Source: Hydractinia symbiolongicarpus (lineage: Eukaryota > Cnidaria > Hydrozoa > Anthoathecata > Hydractiniidae). From it: a DNA stretch of 64,000 bases. The DNA is taken from NCBI RefSeq assembly GCF_029227915.1, contig NC_079886.1, positions 15,848,501 through 15,912,500 of the forward strand, read 5' to 3'. Position 1 is the first letter of the stretch. Each line of letters opens with the position of its first letter. Below are positions 23,354-33,689 of the stretch, in pieces. The position numbers were made by a program, and so were the translations under genes. The notes under the pieces were generated by a model, which had not been told where the DNA came from, made no database searches, and saw only the letters and a program-made list of their open reading frames with translations.

Positions 23354-24410
23354 ATGTCAATCACATACTGTTACCGATGAGGCGGCGGAAAAATTAGGCC
23401 AAGTTTACTATACCCCAGAACATGTGTGGACTGAGCAAAAGTCCATCAAATTGCTCGCGAAGGAGAGCGATCTCTCAAAAAAGCTGGTAACCCACTGGCT
23501 ATCCAGGCAACTCCTGTGGCTCAGGCACATCAAGGGTCCGAAGCGTATAGACTACCTCCATTCTACCATTACAAAATCGAACGAGATGCATCCGTTTGAT
23601 CTGCTCTATATGCTCCATGATCGATTGTATGGAAACACCTATAAATACATACTCACGGGTATTGATGTAGCTTCACGTTACAAAGTAGCGAGACCTCTGC
23701 GTACCAAAAACGCCAGCGAGGTCGCGGGGATGATCTAAGATATCTGCAAGGCAGGACCCCTTCATTACCCCAAAACCTTCCAATGTGACAACGGTTCTGA
23801 ATTCAAATCGGACGTAACCAAACTACTGGAGGATAAGGAGGTGAAAATTAAACGGGCTACCACCAAATATCATCATACGTTTACGGCCTTTGTAGAGAGC
23901 TACAACAAGGTTCTCCCTGAAAGACTCTTTAAGCCCCAGGATGCCCAAGAGTTGGCTTCCGATGAGACTAGCAGTATATGGGTCAAGCACATATACACTA
24001 TCGTCAAAAGCCTCAACAATACCAAGACTGCCATGATAAACATGAAGCTTAGCAAAGCAATTAAGATGGATGAGATACCACTCGCGAAAAGCGAAGAATA
24101 TCCCGAAGAGAAACCCCTACCTGAGGATGGATTGTACCAATATCTACTACAACGCGGAGAGGAGCATGGAGATTCGAAAAGACGCGCCACCGATGCTTTC
24201 TGGAGTAGGAAAATGTATAGGTTGGACCGTATAGTAGCAGGTAGCCGTGTTTTATACTATTTGAAAGACGGTCCTGGAAGGAGCTTTGTTTCGGAAGAAT
24301 TCATGCTGATCCCAGAGGACGTTCAGGTGCCTCCGGAGGGTGTGAAGGATTGGTATATACCCTCAATTTTACCTATAATTTTTAATACCCGCAAGAGTAT
24401 TAAAATTTAG
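23354..24410 (+). pseudogene. Polinton-type rve integrase, one frameshift and one stop
   Basis: ATG at 23354 is followed after five codons by a frame change (about 23368). From there the integrase frame is open to TAA at 23736-23738 and resumes in the same frame to the stop at 24408-24410, about 350 residues in all. The DDE catalytic core is visible: FDLLYMLHD with the first Asp, YKYILTGIDVASRYKVARPL, then FQCDNGSEF with the second Asp and FVESYNK with the Glu. All three catalytic residues survive. The C-terminal part (YRLDRIV, RVLYYLKDGPGRSF) looks like the beta-barrel DNA-binding tail. The protein type matches the Polinton/F54H12.3-like family, which inserts the element DNA into the host genome. 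Confidence 0.8.
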
Positions 24411-24417
24411 CGACTGC

Positions 24418-25266
24418 CTAGTCCTCTGGTGCCGGAACACCCAGACCATACAGATCATCCCGAGTAAGGTCGATTAGCCCAAAATGGTTCCTGAAACGTT
24501 CCACATGCCTATCCTCTCCAAACCGATTAAAGGCATGTTTACCATTGGGATTATCGATGACAACAATCTCTTCGGATTTTGGGTAGTTATCCTTGAACCA
24601 TCTCCTTTTGGTAGGAATAATACGTTCTTTGAACACACACACAATAATAGGGAAGATGATGGTATTCGTTGTCATCCTGTGCACTATGTTTTCTGTTTAT
24701 CACGACGACGTTGTCCTTACCTGGATCCTGAGAATGTGGTACGTACCGTTCTTTGAGCCTTGCATTTTCCTGGGTCTGTACTTCGAGTTTGTACCCAGCT
24801 CCACAAGTTGTTCATCGAGTATGGCGACGGCAATGTCTCTGTCCTCGATGGTCCGCCCCGTGATTGTTTACCAAAGAACCTCGACAGGCAGGGCATAGCT
24901 TGGTATTTAGGGTCTTATATTCGAGGGGTAGTGGAGCGTACATCGCAATGCATTGCGGTACCTTTTGACAAGCAGTGCCTTTTCCGGTTCCTCTACGATG
25001 AGTTCGGCATACTGGGGTATAACGTTGTATGTGAGCAGGGTATAGAGAAGTAGGTAATTCTCACCCTGTTTGAACCCTCTAATTTCGTTATCAATAGCAA
25101 AAGGGTCTATCTTGTGTTCGATAACATGGTCCCTGCATTTGGTGCGCCGCCTAGCCTTCGCTTTATCCAGGCAGTCTATACATGTCTTGGTTCGGACATT
25201 GCCCCTAATCTTGAAACTGTCCGGGGTTAGAACGTGCTTGCATCCTCTACAACGTTTGGCTTCCAT
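24418..25266 (-). pseudogene. zinc-ribbon protein with viral DUF3627-like tail, frame-broken
   Basis: ATG at 25266 opens a frame of 119 codons with a clear zinc ribbon (CRGCKHVL ... CIDCLDKAK) and then an acidic/hydrophobic domain, ending at 24907. Downstream on the same strand, coherent coding pieces continue in changing frames (about 24860-24740, then 24684-24418). The last contains NPNGKHAFNRFGEDRHVERF, which resembles the C-terminal domain seen with MSV199/KilA-N type proteins of large DNA viruses. I infer one gene of about 280 residues with several frameshifts. Such proteins are usually DNA-binding regulators, but that is family-level inference. Confidence 0.4.
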
Positions 25267-25437
25267 TTACTACTGCGGTATACGCCCTATGCAATGCTTT
25301 GGGGACCTCGGCAAGCGTTGGAGACCGGTAGGTCTCCTGGTATCTGAAGGGTGTCTTGTGGTGTACGTTTAACTCGAAGTTCTCCTAGGTATAACCCTCG
25401 GAGAACTGGGCTTGAATATGATCCTAAAGCATATTTA

Positions 25438-25602
25438 TCAACTCATGCAGTGGCTGTATATAGATGCGGCGCGTGGGACGATCCATTGACAGCCTCTTTT
25501 ATCAAGGCAGGGGATGCATGTACTCGTTGGCTGACCGTCGCGATTAATCTTGAACTGGTTTAAGGTAAGGGATTTTGAGCATTTTGAGCAACTCTTTTCC
25601 AT
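25438..25602 (-). CDS. short zinc-ribbon ORF
   Basis: 54 codons, beginning MEKSCSKCSKSLTLNQFKIN and carrying a second CxxC (CIPC). The spacing and wording are like the N-terminus of the gene at 25266, so the two look like paralogues from a tandem duplication. It may be truncated: after the zinc ribbon the sequence loses its character. The frame is open upstream into the next gene, but an internal ATG at 25602 fits the ribbon start. Confidence 0.45.
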   Translation of the reverse strand: MEKSCSKCSKSLTLNQFKINRDGQPTSTCIPCLDKRGCQWIVPRAASIYSHCMS

Positions 25603-25679
25603 ATTAACTCGTTTTTGTCCTTGGGACAAACACGAGTTTTTACTGGACGCTCTATTTAGGCTTCGGCACGATACTCGCG

Positions 25680-25905
25680 GGGATTCATCCCTTGGAGACA
25701 ACCATTTCACGACTCGTCCTGCCTGCTGCAAAATAAGCCACCATCTTAAGGATGTCGTTGGTGTCCATTTTTGTAGATCGTCTTGTTTACCCAAAAATTT
25801 CTTACCTGCCATGGCATAGGCAAAGGTGAAACCAAGGTCCACGACTATCTCGTACAACATATCCAAAATCTCCTTTTCCTTCGGTGTTACGTTGCTTGTG
25901 GTCAT
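25680..25905 (-). pseudogene. small hydrophobic Polinton-associated protein
   Basis: Starts MTTSNVTPKEKEILDMLYEI at 25905, directly after an A/T box (cagtaataataa). Helical segments (VVDLGFTFAYAMAGKKFLG) suggest membrane association. After about residue 50 the frame runs into a different-looking reading, so a frameshift near 25750 is likely and the true end is uncertain. Confidence 0.4.
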
Positions 25906-25908
25906 TTA

Positions 25909-26049
25909 TTATTACTGCATTTTGAAAATATCGATCTGAGGCTGATTTTTGCCATGTTTTCCCTGTTGGGGCTCTGGTGCGAGGTTTTTGGATTCATTTT
26001 TGCCTCTACCAAATATATACTAGAGGTCCGTTGACTGTACGGAACTGGT
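25909..26049 (-). pseudogene. remnant of a small hydrophilic element ORF
   Basis: A minus-strand frame ending in two consecutive stops at about 25915 reads YIFGRGKNESKNLAPEPQQG and onward, with an in-frame stop upstream at about 26022. Its hydrophilic Gln/Lys-rich character and its position between two tightly packed element genes suggest a degraded small gene. Confidence 0.25.
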
Positions 26050-26217
26050 CTAAGAAGAGGCTTTGACTTCAGGCTCTACAGTACCCTCTTGTTGTTTCAT
26101 TTCTTCCTTCCTCTTCTTCATCAGTGCCGCCAACTTGTGTCCCTGCGCAACCCTTCCCGGATGCTTTGGTGGTTTAGTAATGACTCTCTCTTCTTGTTTC
26201 TGATCTTCTTCACTCAT
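26050..26217 (-). CDS. small basic Polinton-associated protein (55 aa)
   Basis: Intact frame from ATG 26217 to TAG 26050. It is rich in Lys and Glu, with RVAQGHKLAALMKKRKEEMK as its helical basic core. An A/T box, ataagataa, precedes the start. Small basic proteins of this sort are common in Polintons and adenovirus-like viruses, where they may condense DNA or bind the virion core; that role is only inferred here. Confidence 0.45.
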   Translation of the reverse strand: MSEEDQKQEERVITKPPKHPGRVAQGHKLAALMKKRKEEMKQQEGTVEPEVKASS

Positions 26218-26222
26218 TTATC

Positions 26223-26679
26223 TTATAGCACAGTCTCCGCCTCCTTCTGTTTCTTTTTACCCATATGCCGAGCCGTATGTCCCGCTACAAGGAGTGGGGC
26301 TAAACACCTCCCGATAGTGCAGTATACAAGGATTCCCAAATCTGTCATGGAGTCTCGGATTATGGGATCTTCCTCGATATCTCGACGTAATTCATCCACA
26401 TTGTCGATGTCGATAAAATTCCCAATCAAATTTGCGTACAGGCTAATCACGTGAGTAGTCAACGCCTTGGCCGTCTTCTCTCCCTTCTCTTGAAGCTCAC
26501 GTTGTACGTAGTCGGTATGGAATTTATCATTAGCTTCATCGGGACAAAGCCTTCCGTACATTTTTGGGGTAGTAGGTGACCCTTGCCCTTACGTAGGGCC
26601 TCCTTCAGGGCCTGACGCTTATCGATAGGCTTCTCTATCTGTTCGTATTCTGCAGAGGCATTTGTGCAATATCAGACAT
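26223..26679 (-). pseudogene. Polinton-associated structural-type protein, two frameshifts
   Basis: ATG at 26679 follows ctactaataaag. A short first frame (MSDIAQMPLQ) is followed by a second frame (about 26648-26570, KPIDKRQALKEALRKGKGH) and then by the main frame 26561-26223. The main part contains VQRELQEKGEKTAKALTTHV and VDELRRDIEEDPIIRDSMTD, then a hydrophobic stretch and a basic end. It ends six bases before the next minus-strand gene starts, typical of tight viral packing. I recall conserved relatives in cnidarian elements without an assigned function. Confidence 0.5.
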
Positions 26680-26767
26680 CTTTATTAGTAGTCGTTTATA
26701 ACGAAAAAGTATGTAAGCTATCATGGCATTGGGTAGGAGTATAGCAATTAGTAGGCACACCTCTATT

Positions 26768-27290
26768 TTATTCCCCGGTAGACGCCAGGCGGTAATGGCC
26801 ACGGGCAGGCGTTGTAATTTGATCTGGTTGCATGATCCGTTTGTCATCTGCCCTGTTGAGTGCTAGCTTGTTCACCTCTTGCGTGTATACCTTATGGCCC
26901 TTGTATATATCAACGCCCTCTTCTAGACACCGCTGATAGTCGTCGAAAGTGATGGATTTTTTAGTAACACACCTCTTCACGCCCTTGGCTTTGCGATCAC
27001 CGCCTTCTTTTGTAAGGCTCTTGTATGCATATAGCTTGGCCCTTAAGGTGACGAACTCGATCATGATTTTTGCCACCTAACTCGTCCTTCATGAGGCCTA
27101 CCACTTTCTTGTTTTTCCCTATAGGAAGAGGCCTCCCATCATCCGGATTATAGGCACTTGTATAGAAGCGTGCCTCAACATCGTTAGCTATGTCAACATA
27201 GAAATCATGTATTCTTATATGGTACACAAAGGAGTTTGTGTCCATGTAGCAGAGCTGTAATTTGCTACCATATTTTGGTTACATGTAGTC
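26768..27290 (-). pseudogene. C-terminal end of protein-primed type-B DNA polymerase, truncated
   Basis: The reading enters at about 27290 with KYGSKLQLCYMDTNSFVYHI. It continues in the frame to 26997 (NKKVVGLMKDELGGK) and then in a second frame to 26768 (ALNRADDKRIMQPDQITT). This is the palm motif C region and thumb of the DNA_pol_B_2 family used by Polintons. The motif that should read YxDTDS is YMDTNS, so the second catalytic aspartate is asparagine. There is an in-frame TAA just upstream (about 27283) and a frameshift near 27060. All of the exonuclease, TPR and palm motifs A and B are missing. Confidence 0.75.
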
Positions 27291-27394
27291 GTAATGGTAA
27301 TAACGTCAAATTTACACTTAGTCACGCGACTTATCTGACTAACCCTGGATCCGCGCCCGAACATGCTTAAAAACAAGTTAGAAATAGATTATGT

Positions 27395-27705
27395 TTTAAC
27401 GTCTAAAAGACGCATTCTATGACGTTTAAAAAACGTTCACTACAAGACGTTTTTAAAACAGTTTAACAAAGACGTCTACTAAACGTCTAAATATAGTCTA
27501 TTTTGTCCGCTTTTCAGACGTCTTAAGTACGTCTATTACAAGACGTTTTAAAAACGTTTAATCAAGACATCTGACAAACGTCTTTTAGTCGACGTCTAAC
27601 AGACGTCTTTCGAAAGACGTCTTAAAAGCGGACAAAAAGACCAGATTTAGACGTTTTATAAACGTCGTCGCATGCGTCTTTTAGACGTTTTTAAGACGTC
27701 ATCAT
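27395..27705. repeat. GACGT-rich palindromic fold-back element
   Basis: The block is crowded with agacgt/acgtct and tttaaa. Its left part (acgtctaaaagacgca, cgtctaaatatagtc, ttgtccgctttt) reappears in reverse complement on the right (ending at tgcgtcttttagacgt), with extra copies of the short motif in the left arm. The centre is near 27555. It looks like a non-autonomous fold-back or MITE able to form a large cruciform. Confidence 0.7.
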
Positions 27706-28116
27706 TTAGAATGTCATCATTTTTTTTACCTGGAATGAGTGTGCCAGTAGTCAATATGACCTCGGTCCTAACCAGGCTAGAGCTCATATTGAGGAGAGTA
27801 AAGAGTTAGAAATAATGTTAATAAAATATTTTTCTATTTTTGTACATAAAATAATAGAACAACTCTGAAAAAAAAATATTAAAAATTTAATAAAACTCCA
27901 AACGTTATATTTTTATGTTACTCATATTTTTTTAAAAAGCTGCAATATACAAACGTGTACGCCTGAGAAATAAACACGCCCTGAAAAGTATAAACTATTT
28001 AAAAAAGTAATTTTGTAGATTCCCATCCCCATTTTATATTTCAAATATAGTTCAAAATAAAACTCTAAAGTTTCAAATGTATAGTAATATCAAATATTAT
28101 GTTTACAGGGGATGGT

Positions 28117-29450
28117 GATATTAGTCTATGAAGTCATATCAATGTCAAAATCGTATAATCGTTCATCGTTCATTTAGTCATTCATATAGTCGTTCATTGT
28201 TCACCTATTCGTTCATTGACTCGTTACTCGTACAATTAGTCGTTCATTGACTCGTTTGTATATTCGTTTGTTTCATTAGTCGTTTATTGAGCTAATAAAA
28301 TAGTCGTTCATGGAGTCGCCGTGACTTTACATACAGTGATAAAAATTTTCGATATGCCAAATATTATTTTTTGTTGGTAAGATCGTTTAAAGAAGCTTGT
28401 ACTTTATTCGGAGAAACTGCGAGAGAAACTTAGCGAATTTCGCGTTTTTTGGCCTTTTTCGCGAAACTTTGTCTCGCGAAACTTTCAAAATTGGCCATTC
28501 GCGAAAGTTTATCCAGCGAAAGTTTATCCACTAAAATTTTAAAAAAATTTGCTGGTTTTAAAAGTTATTTCTTGACTCGACTTTACTTGGCTCGCCCTCC
28601 CAATATAAAAAAGAGACAACTGGTGCTGGGAAAGAGGTAAGAATAAACTTAGAAATGTATTTTATAAAAAATTAGTCAAGGATCTGGACGCCGTTTGCAG
28701 AATTGATAAAGAGGGGCGGAATGCTTATAACCAAGTAAGTGGCGAAGAAGACGATGCGTGAGAGCCAGAAGAAGACGAGCCTAAAAAATGTGTTTGATCT
28801 GTTTTGTGATTTTGACGATGAACCCTATTTGTAAATAGAAGTTTTCACATACCATAATTTATAAGAACATAAAAAATAAGTTCAAAATCACGAATCGCAA
28901 AAGTTTATGTCGCCAAAACCTTTCAATTTCAGATTTCGCGAAAATTTATCTCGCGAAAATTTATCCAAAAAATTTCGCGAGCTTTTGGACTCGCGAAAGT
29001 TTCTCTCGCGAAAGTTTCTCCGAATAACGTAGTACACCCTATCACACTTTACCGCTGAGATGCAATTTCAAACAAACATGGCGAAAAACAATGCTTTCAA
29101 GCAAACCATACCTTTATTGAGACAAGTGGCTGCTGCAATTTTGTTTTGTTGTGTTTTTCTGAAAAAAAGATAATCAGGAAAATTTCAGCCTATCATTATT
29201 CTTATTTTAAAATCCTCAGCCTCTTTTTATAAAATTGTTCTTCAAAAAAAAGTGTATTTAATTGACTCAATAAATAGCTATTTGATCAACTCAATGAACG
29301 ACTCGATGAACGACTATTTAAGTGACTCTATGAACGACTCGATGAACGATTAATGAAACGATGAACGAGTATACAATCGAGTCGATAAACGACTAACTGA
29401 ACGATGAACGACTATACGATTTTGACATTGATATGAATTGATATTAGTCA
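28117..29450. mobile_element. fold-back element with ~190-bp TIRs made of tcgttcat repeats
   Basis: The left arm (from catatcaatgtcaaaatcg at 28135) matches the right arm in reverse complement (ending 29435). Inside both arms the motif (a/t)tcgttcat(t/c)gactcg is repeated many times in variants. There is no coding sequence. A second, different fold-back element is nested at 28398-29036. Confidence 0.75.
28398..29036. mobile_element. nested MITE-like element rich in tcgcgaaa motifs
   Basis: The left end tgtactttattcggagaaac matches the reverse complement of the right end (gtttctccgaataacgtagtaca). Many copies of cgcgaaagttt and its complement lie between. A short basic frame inside (28449-28640) is made of these repeats and is not a gene. 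Related degenerate copies lie at about 2590-2960 and 53090-53480. Confidence 0.7.
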
Positions 29451-29515
29451 ATCTGTTAAAGAGAGAAAATAACTCTTGTTATTTATTGTAAAATATATCT
29501 ACCAGTATCTATTTA

Positions 29516-32181
29516 TCATGCCAGTGTAAAATTGGTATTTATCGTGATATCCTCATAGGGAAGTGATTGCGGTAACGGCGAAATTATGTTCAAAATGGAT
29601 TGATATAGACCAGCTACCAACATAAATAATCCTGAAATGAGCAAAATCACGGCAGAAATCTTTTTTATGTCTGCTCTTGCGGGATGATGACGTACACGCA
29701 GATAAAATGCGGGAGGAAGAATATAAATTAATGTCGTGCATCCAACGGAACCAACAAAGCCCCATACCATGTTGACCTAAGTGCAAAGAAAAGTTAACAA
29801 ACAGGAGTCACAAGATGGACAAATAAAAACCAAAACAAACAACTAAAAAACCAAAAAGATAATCAACAAAACATATAAAATACAAAATTATAAAATTTAA
29901 ATTTCTTACTTGTGGAACAAGATATGCTAGTAAATAACTAGTACCAACTAATACAACGGTCTCGATAAACCAAACAAATTTGTTTGGTCCATTTAGTCTT
30001 TCGTTAGAAATAAGTAGGGCAAATTTGGAAGGAGATCTGTCGTTATGCCAAAACATCTAAAATTACACAGGATATTTTGAAATAAGCGAAATTAAAACAC
30101 ATTGAATTATATATTTTTACAGGTAATACGATACCTTATTCAATGTTGCCCGACACGGTACCACTAACAACGGATAGCTAAGTATAAGTAATAAACAAAG
30201 TGCGGCGCGCCCGCAAGTAACAACGACGTCATCAGAGCGATAGTTCTTAGTGATATCTTGGTCTGTATATCGACGAAACTGAAAATATGGAAATAGATTA
30301 TTAAAAAACATAGCAGAAACTTTTTAAGCTCGCGAAAAGTAGTACTCGGAAAATCTCCTTTAGGCACAATCATTCACAATCATAATAAGTTGTCTATTAA
30401 CTTTACATTTAGACCTATGAGAAAAAAAAAAACGGCATTGATATACATGCAACAAATACATGTTTTTATAAGCACAAAGGTTACAAGTATATCTAGGTTC
30501 ATATACGTTCAAAAACTTTTGTATACTTTTGTACATGATTGCTGCATTTTTGTTTTGTTTTTTAAGGATATAATGGTATATAGGTACGACAAATTAAACA
30601 TCTTTAAGCTTTTCCATAACTGCACGTTAAACCTTTAACTAAAATTTAAGATGCTTATAAAAACATGTAATACACTGGCTGTATTTCGATGGCCTTCTCT
30701 GAGTTCCTTCGATGTGCATTCTTTTTTCCGTTATTTTTTTGAGTAATGGTAAAAAAAATTTGCATTTACCTGAAAATAACCAAAAAAGCTAATAATGAAA
30801 TTCATCACATAAGTTATCCCCATCGCCAGAAACAGAATCAGTCTTTTATTTTTCCGCGTTTGATTACGCAACTCACTATGCATGGGCAAAATATTAAAAT
30901 GACATGAGAATGTCAACTCTGCTATCGAGATGCACGTTAAGAGTTCACGAACTGATAAAGGGTGCCACTTCACTGGATTCCCTTGATCGTAGATAGGTCC
31001 ACCAAGGTCAGATTTTACTGAACGGTACACGACACAGCAACACAACAGCACACCGCATATCACACTGTAAAAATAAGCATCAGAGTTAAAAAAAGGTTTC
31101 AAAATAATTTTACTCAATTCATAACTCGAAAACTCGCTAAGTTGAACCAATTTCAAAATCAGCTGGGCCAAAACACATCGTGACAACTTAAAATACAGCA
31201 AAAAATGTAAAAAAAAAACTTTCACTAAGTCAAACTGTTTTTAATTTTTCCAACATTTCGGTTTTGGAATGTCCTTATAACTCGAACATTCGTGAACTTG
31301 AATTATTGAAAGTATACTGTATAAAAGTAACGAGTAAGAAATTTACGAAGTAGTCATTTTATGCATTGTAGACTAGTTTACTTGCCAATAAGGTCAATAT
31401 TAATAATATTAGATTTTCATTTATGTGTCGAACTTTCTTTTGTTATTATGTCTTTCCCCCAAAAAGTGTAATTTGACAGACCTTTCGGTCCATTGGCCCA
31501 AGAAAAGGAAAAAAGGCTTCAGAAAATATTTTAAATTTTTTTGTTTTACGAAAATTTTTTAAAAATGTTTTTTAACCTATATTTTTGGTCCAATAATACA
31601 TGCGACTTGCACCTAACATTGTGGAAAATACGATTAATATGACAAAAAGAGTTCAGAAATGCACATATTCATTGCTTCTTCATTCACACTCTATTTTCAG
31701 TTGAACTCAATTTTTTAAACTTTTTTGGATTGTCAAGAGATTAAAAAAGACAGGGTAATACTATATGAAAACAATTACCAAGTTTTGTAAAAGTTTAGCC
31801 CTACTGTAAATACATACACCTCTCACCTGAGACTTGAAGTATATTTTAAAGCAGAAAGATTCTTTAGTAAGGATATTGGAAAAACAACAGCCAGCACAAA
31901 AGAGAGCAATGTTAATTTTTTACTCCACACCGTCCCGGGACCAACTGCGAAAATAAGAATGGGCTCCATCTATACATCAAATTAATTTCATTATTATGTG
32001 TTAGAAGACAATGATTGTCTTCTAGTTTCAAATACTCATGTTTCTTAATTATTTTGTAATTGTAAACAAATAACTTCTTATAAACAGGGTGTCTACCAAA
32101 CGCTTTCAAAGTTATGAGAGTTCACTGCTTTCCATTTTTTTTCCAAGCATTTGAACTGATAGGAAATAATTTTTTTTTAAA

Positions 32182-32245
<64 letters not shown>

Positions 32246-33207
32246 TATATAAGAAAAGATATTCTGAAGAAGGCTTTGCGCCGAATACTAAAATGCCATA
32301 GGATGAAAGCGAACTACTCGTTGACTACCCTATTAACCTATATATAGTCTGGATTTTAAGGTTTTTAACCTATAAATAAAATATAGTCTTATTTCAAGGT
32401 ATTCAAGGTTAGGCAGGCACCCTGATTAACAATTGACACAAAGAAGACATGAGTAATATATATACCTGATCAGTGATGAGAATAAAATATGCCACTGTAC
32501 ATAAATACAGCAAGATAATCAGAAGAATTTGAGCAACTAGCTAAAATAAAATAAAATACAAGTGTTAAAAACACAAAGTAAATCAAAAGAAAATACCACG
32601 TTTTTCGTGATATCATTCTTTTTCAAGTTAAATCTTTGCAAAATGTTCTATTTGGATTGATTCAAATTCATGGAATTAAGTAATTGAAAAGATTTGCGGA
32701 AATAAGAAGACAATGATCACATATTTCTCCACCAACTTTGTCAGAAATTTATTCTAATTTTTGTGTGATGAAAAAGAAGTCTGATCAAGTATTACAACAT
32801 TAAAATTTTTGTACCTGTCCCTTCTTTCCAAAAGCCACTTTTGCCACATCTTCAATGTTTTTAACACGACCACTACAATACTTTTTACTATTAATAATCA
32901 AAAAGCCTCCATATGTTGAAGCTGCTAGAACAAATACCAACACGACAGAGCCAACTGCAAATCCACCTTGCTCATATGCAAATGGTAAAGACAACAGACC
33001 ACCACCAATCATTGTGGAAACCAGCGTAAACACTGAGGATAAAATTCCTCCTTTTCTGTTATGATGTCCACTGCTCTGGACGATGGCTTCATAACCTGAA
33101 TTTATGTGAGATGTTAAGAGTGTTGCGTCTTCGTCATCACTCAATGAGGATTCTGTGTCAAGTTCAGAGTCATTTTCAAAGTCATAACTTGCAGTCTCCA
33201 CGTCCAT
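29516..33207 (-). CDS. SLC38-type amino-acid transporter (seven exons)
   Basis: Exons in coding order: 33207-32815, 32540-32466, 31969-31827, 31064-30770, 30278-30135, 30056-29910 and 29776-29516. All borders are GT-AG and every phase fits, giving about 485 residues. An acidic cytoplasmic N-terminus of ~55 residues (DSELDTESSLSDDED) leads to the first membrane helix with the family signature VSTMIGGGLLSLPFAYEQGG. About eleven membrane segments follow in total. The fourth and fifth exons contain LSVRELLTCISIAELTFSCH and the last exon the final helices. The family (AA_trans, AAAP clan) moves neutral amino acids, often with sodium, across plasma or lysosomal membranes. The short first half between helices resembles the SLC38 members 7-11 more than vacuolar AVT proteins, but the exact subtype is not certain. 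The gene looks intact. Confidence 0.85.
32184..32242. repeat. (TA)n microsatellite in an SLC38-like intron
   Basis: About 29 uninterrupted TA units between the second and third coding exons. Confidence 0.95.
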
Positions 33208-33689
33208 TTTGTTCTGTTTTATTTATAAATACTTTAATAATATTATACACTATTTGGTAACAACAGTGATATTATATGCATTTGAAATGAAATGAAATTA
33301 CGTATATATCAGCAACTAACAGTTAATAAAGGATGAATGTCATACAATGACCATATAAAAATGTGGTCATTCTGTGGCTATTGGGGCGTTAGCTGCCCTG
33401 AAAACCAACACATTACTAAAAACTGTCTGGGTGAAAGCTACCGTGGACGGCACAAAAACATTAAACAAGCACAAGACATAGCACAGGACTAAACATGACA
33501 AAGACAAACACAGATGTGGCAAAAGTAATAAAGTGTATGGCTTGGCTTTTAGGATTTGCTGCATGAGATAAAGAACAAATTAAAAAGACAAAACTTTATC
33601 AAATATGTCATTATAGTGTTACAAGTCTGGTTACATTAATACAAGTTTATAAAAAATATTTATTAGGGCATTTTTCAGTTAAGGCTTTT

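Larger units (their letters stand above)
19558..27290. mobile_element. decayed Maverick/Polinton-like (adintovirus-type) element
   Basis: About 7.7 kb of compact genes on both strands, with clearly higher GC than the flanking DNA. Recognisable parts are a capsid-like protein (plus), an rve-type integrase (plus) and the C-terminal end of a protein-primed type-B DNA polymerase (minus). Around them are zinc ribbons, a small basic protein and several small hydrophobic or acidic ORFs. The combination of polymerase B, retroviral-type integrase and capsid genes is the definition of Polintons and adintoviruses. No packaging ATPase, cysteine protease or terminal inverted repeats were found. The polymerase is cut off at about 27290, so the element is truncated at least on the right. 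Most genes carry frameshifts or stops, so it is not functional. Confidence 0.75.

Noticed and set aside
27405-27705. CRISPR-like repeat array
   Set aside because: The short repeats are palindromic, irregularly spaced and without unique spacers; the DNA is animal, and a fold-back element explains it.
28449-28640. 63-codon frame inside the nested fold-back
   Set aside because: Built entirely from cgcgaaa repeats, so the open frame is a by-product of the repeat.
32114-32347. 77-codon frame with an Ile-Tyr run
   Set aside because: It is the (TA)n microsatellite read as codons, inside an intron of the SLC38-like gene.
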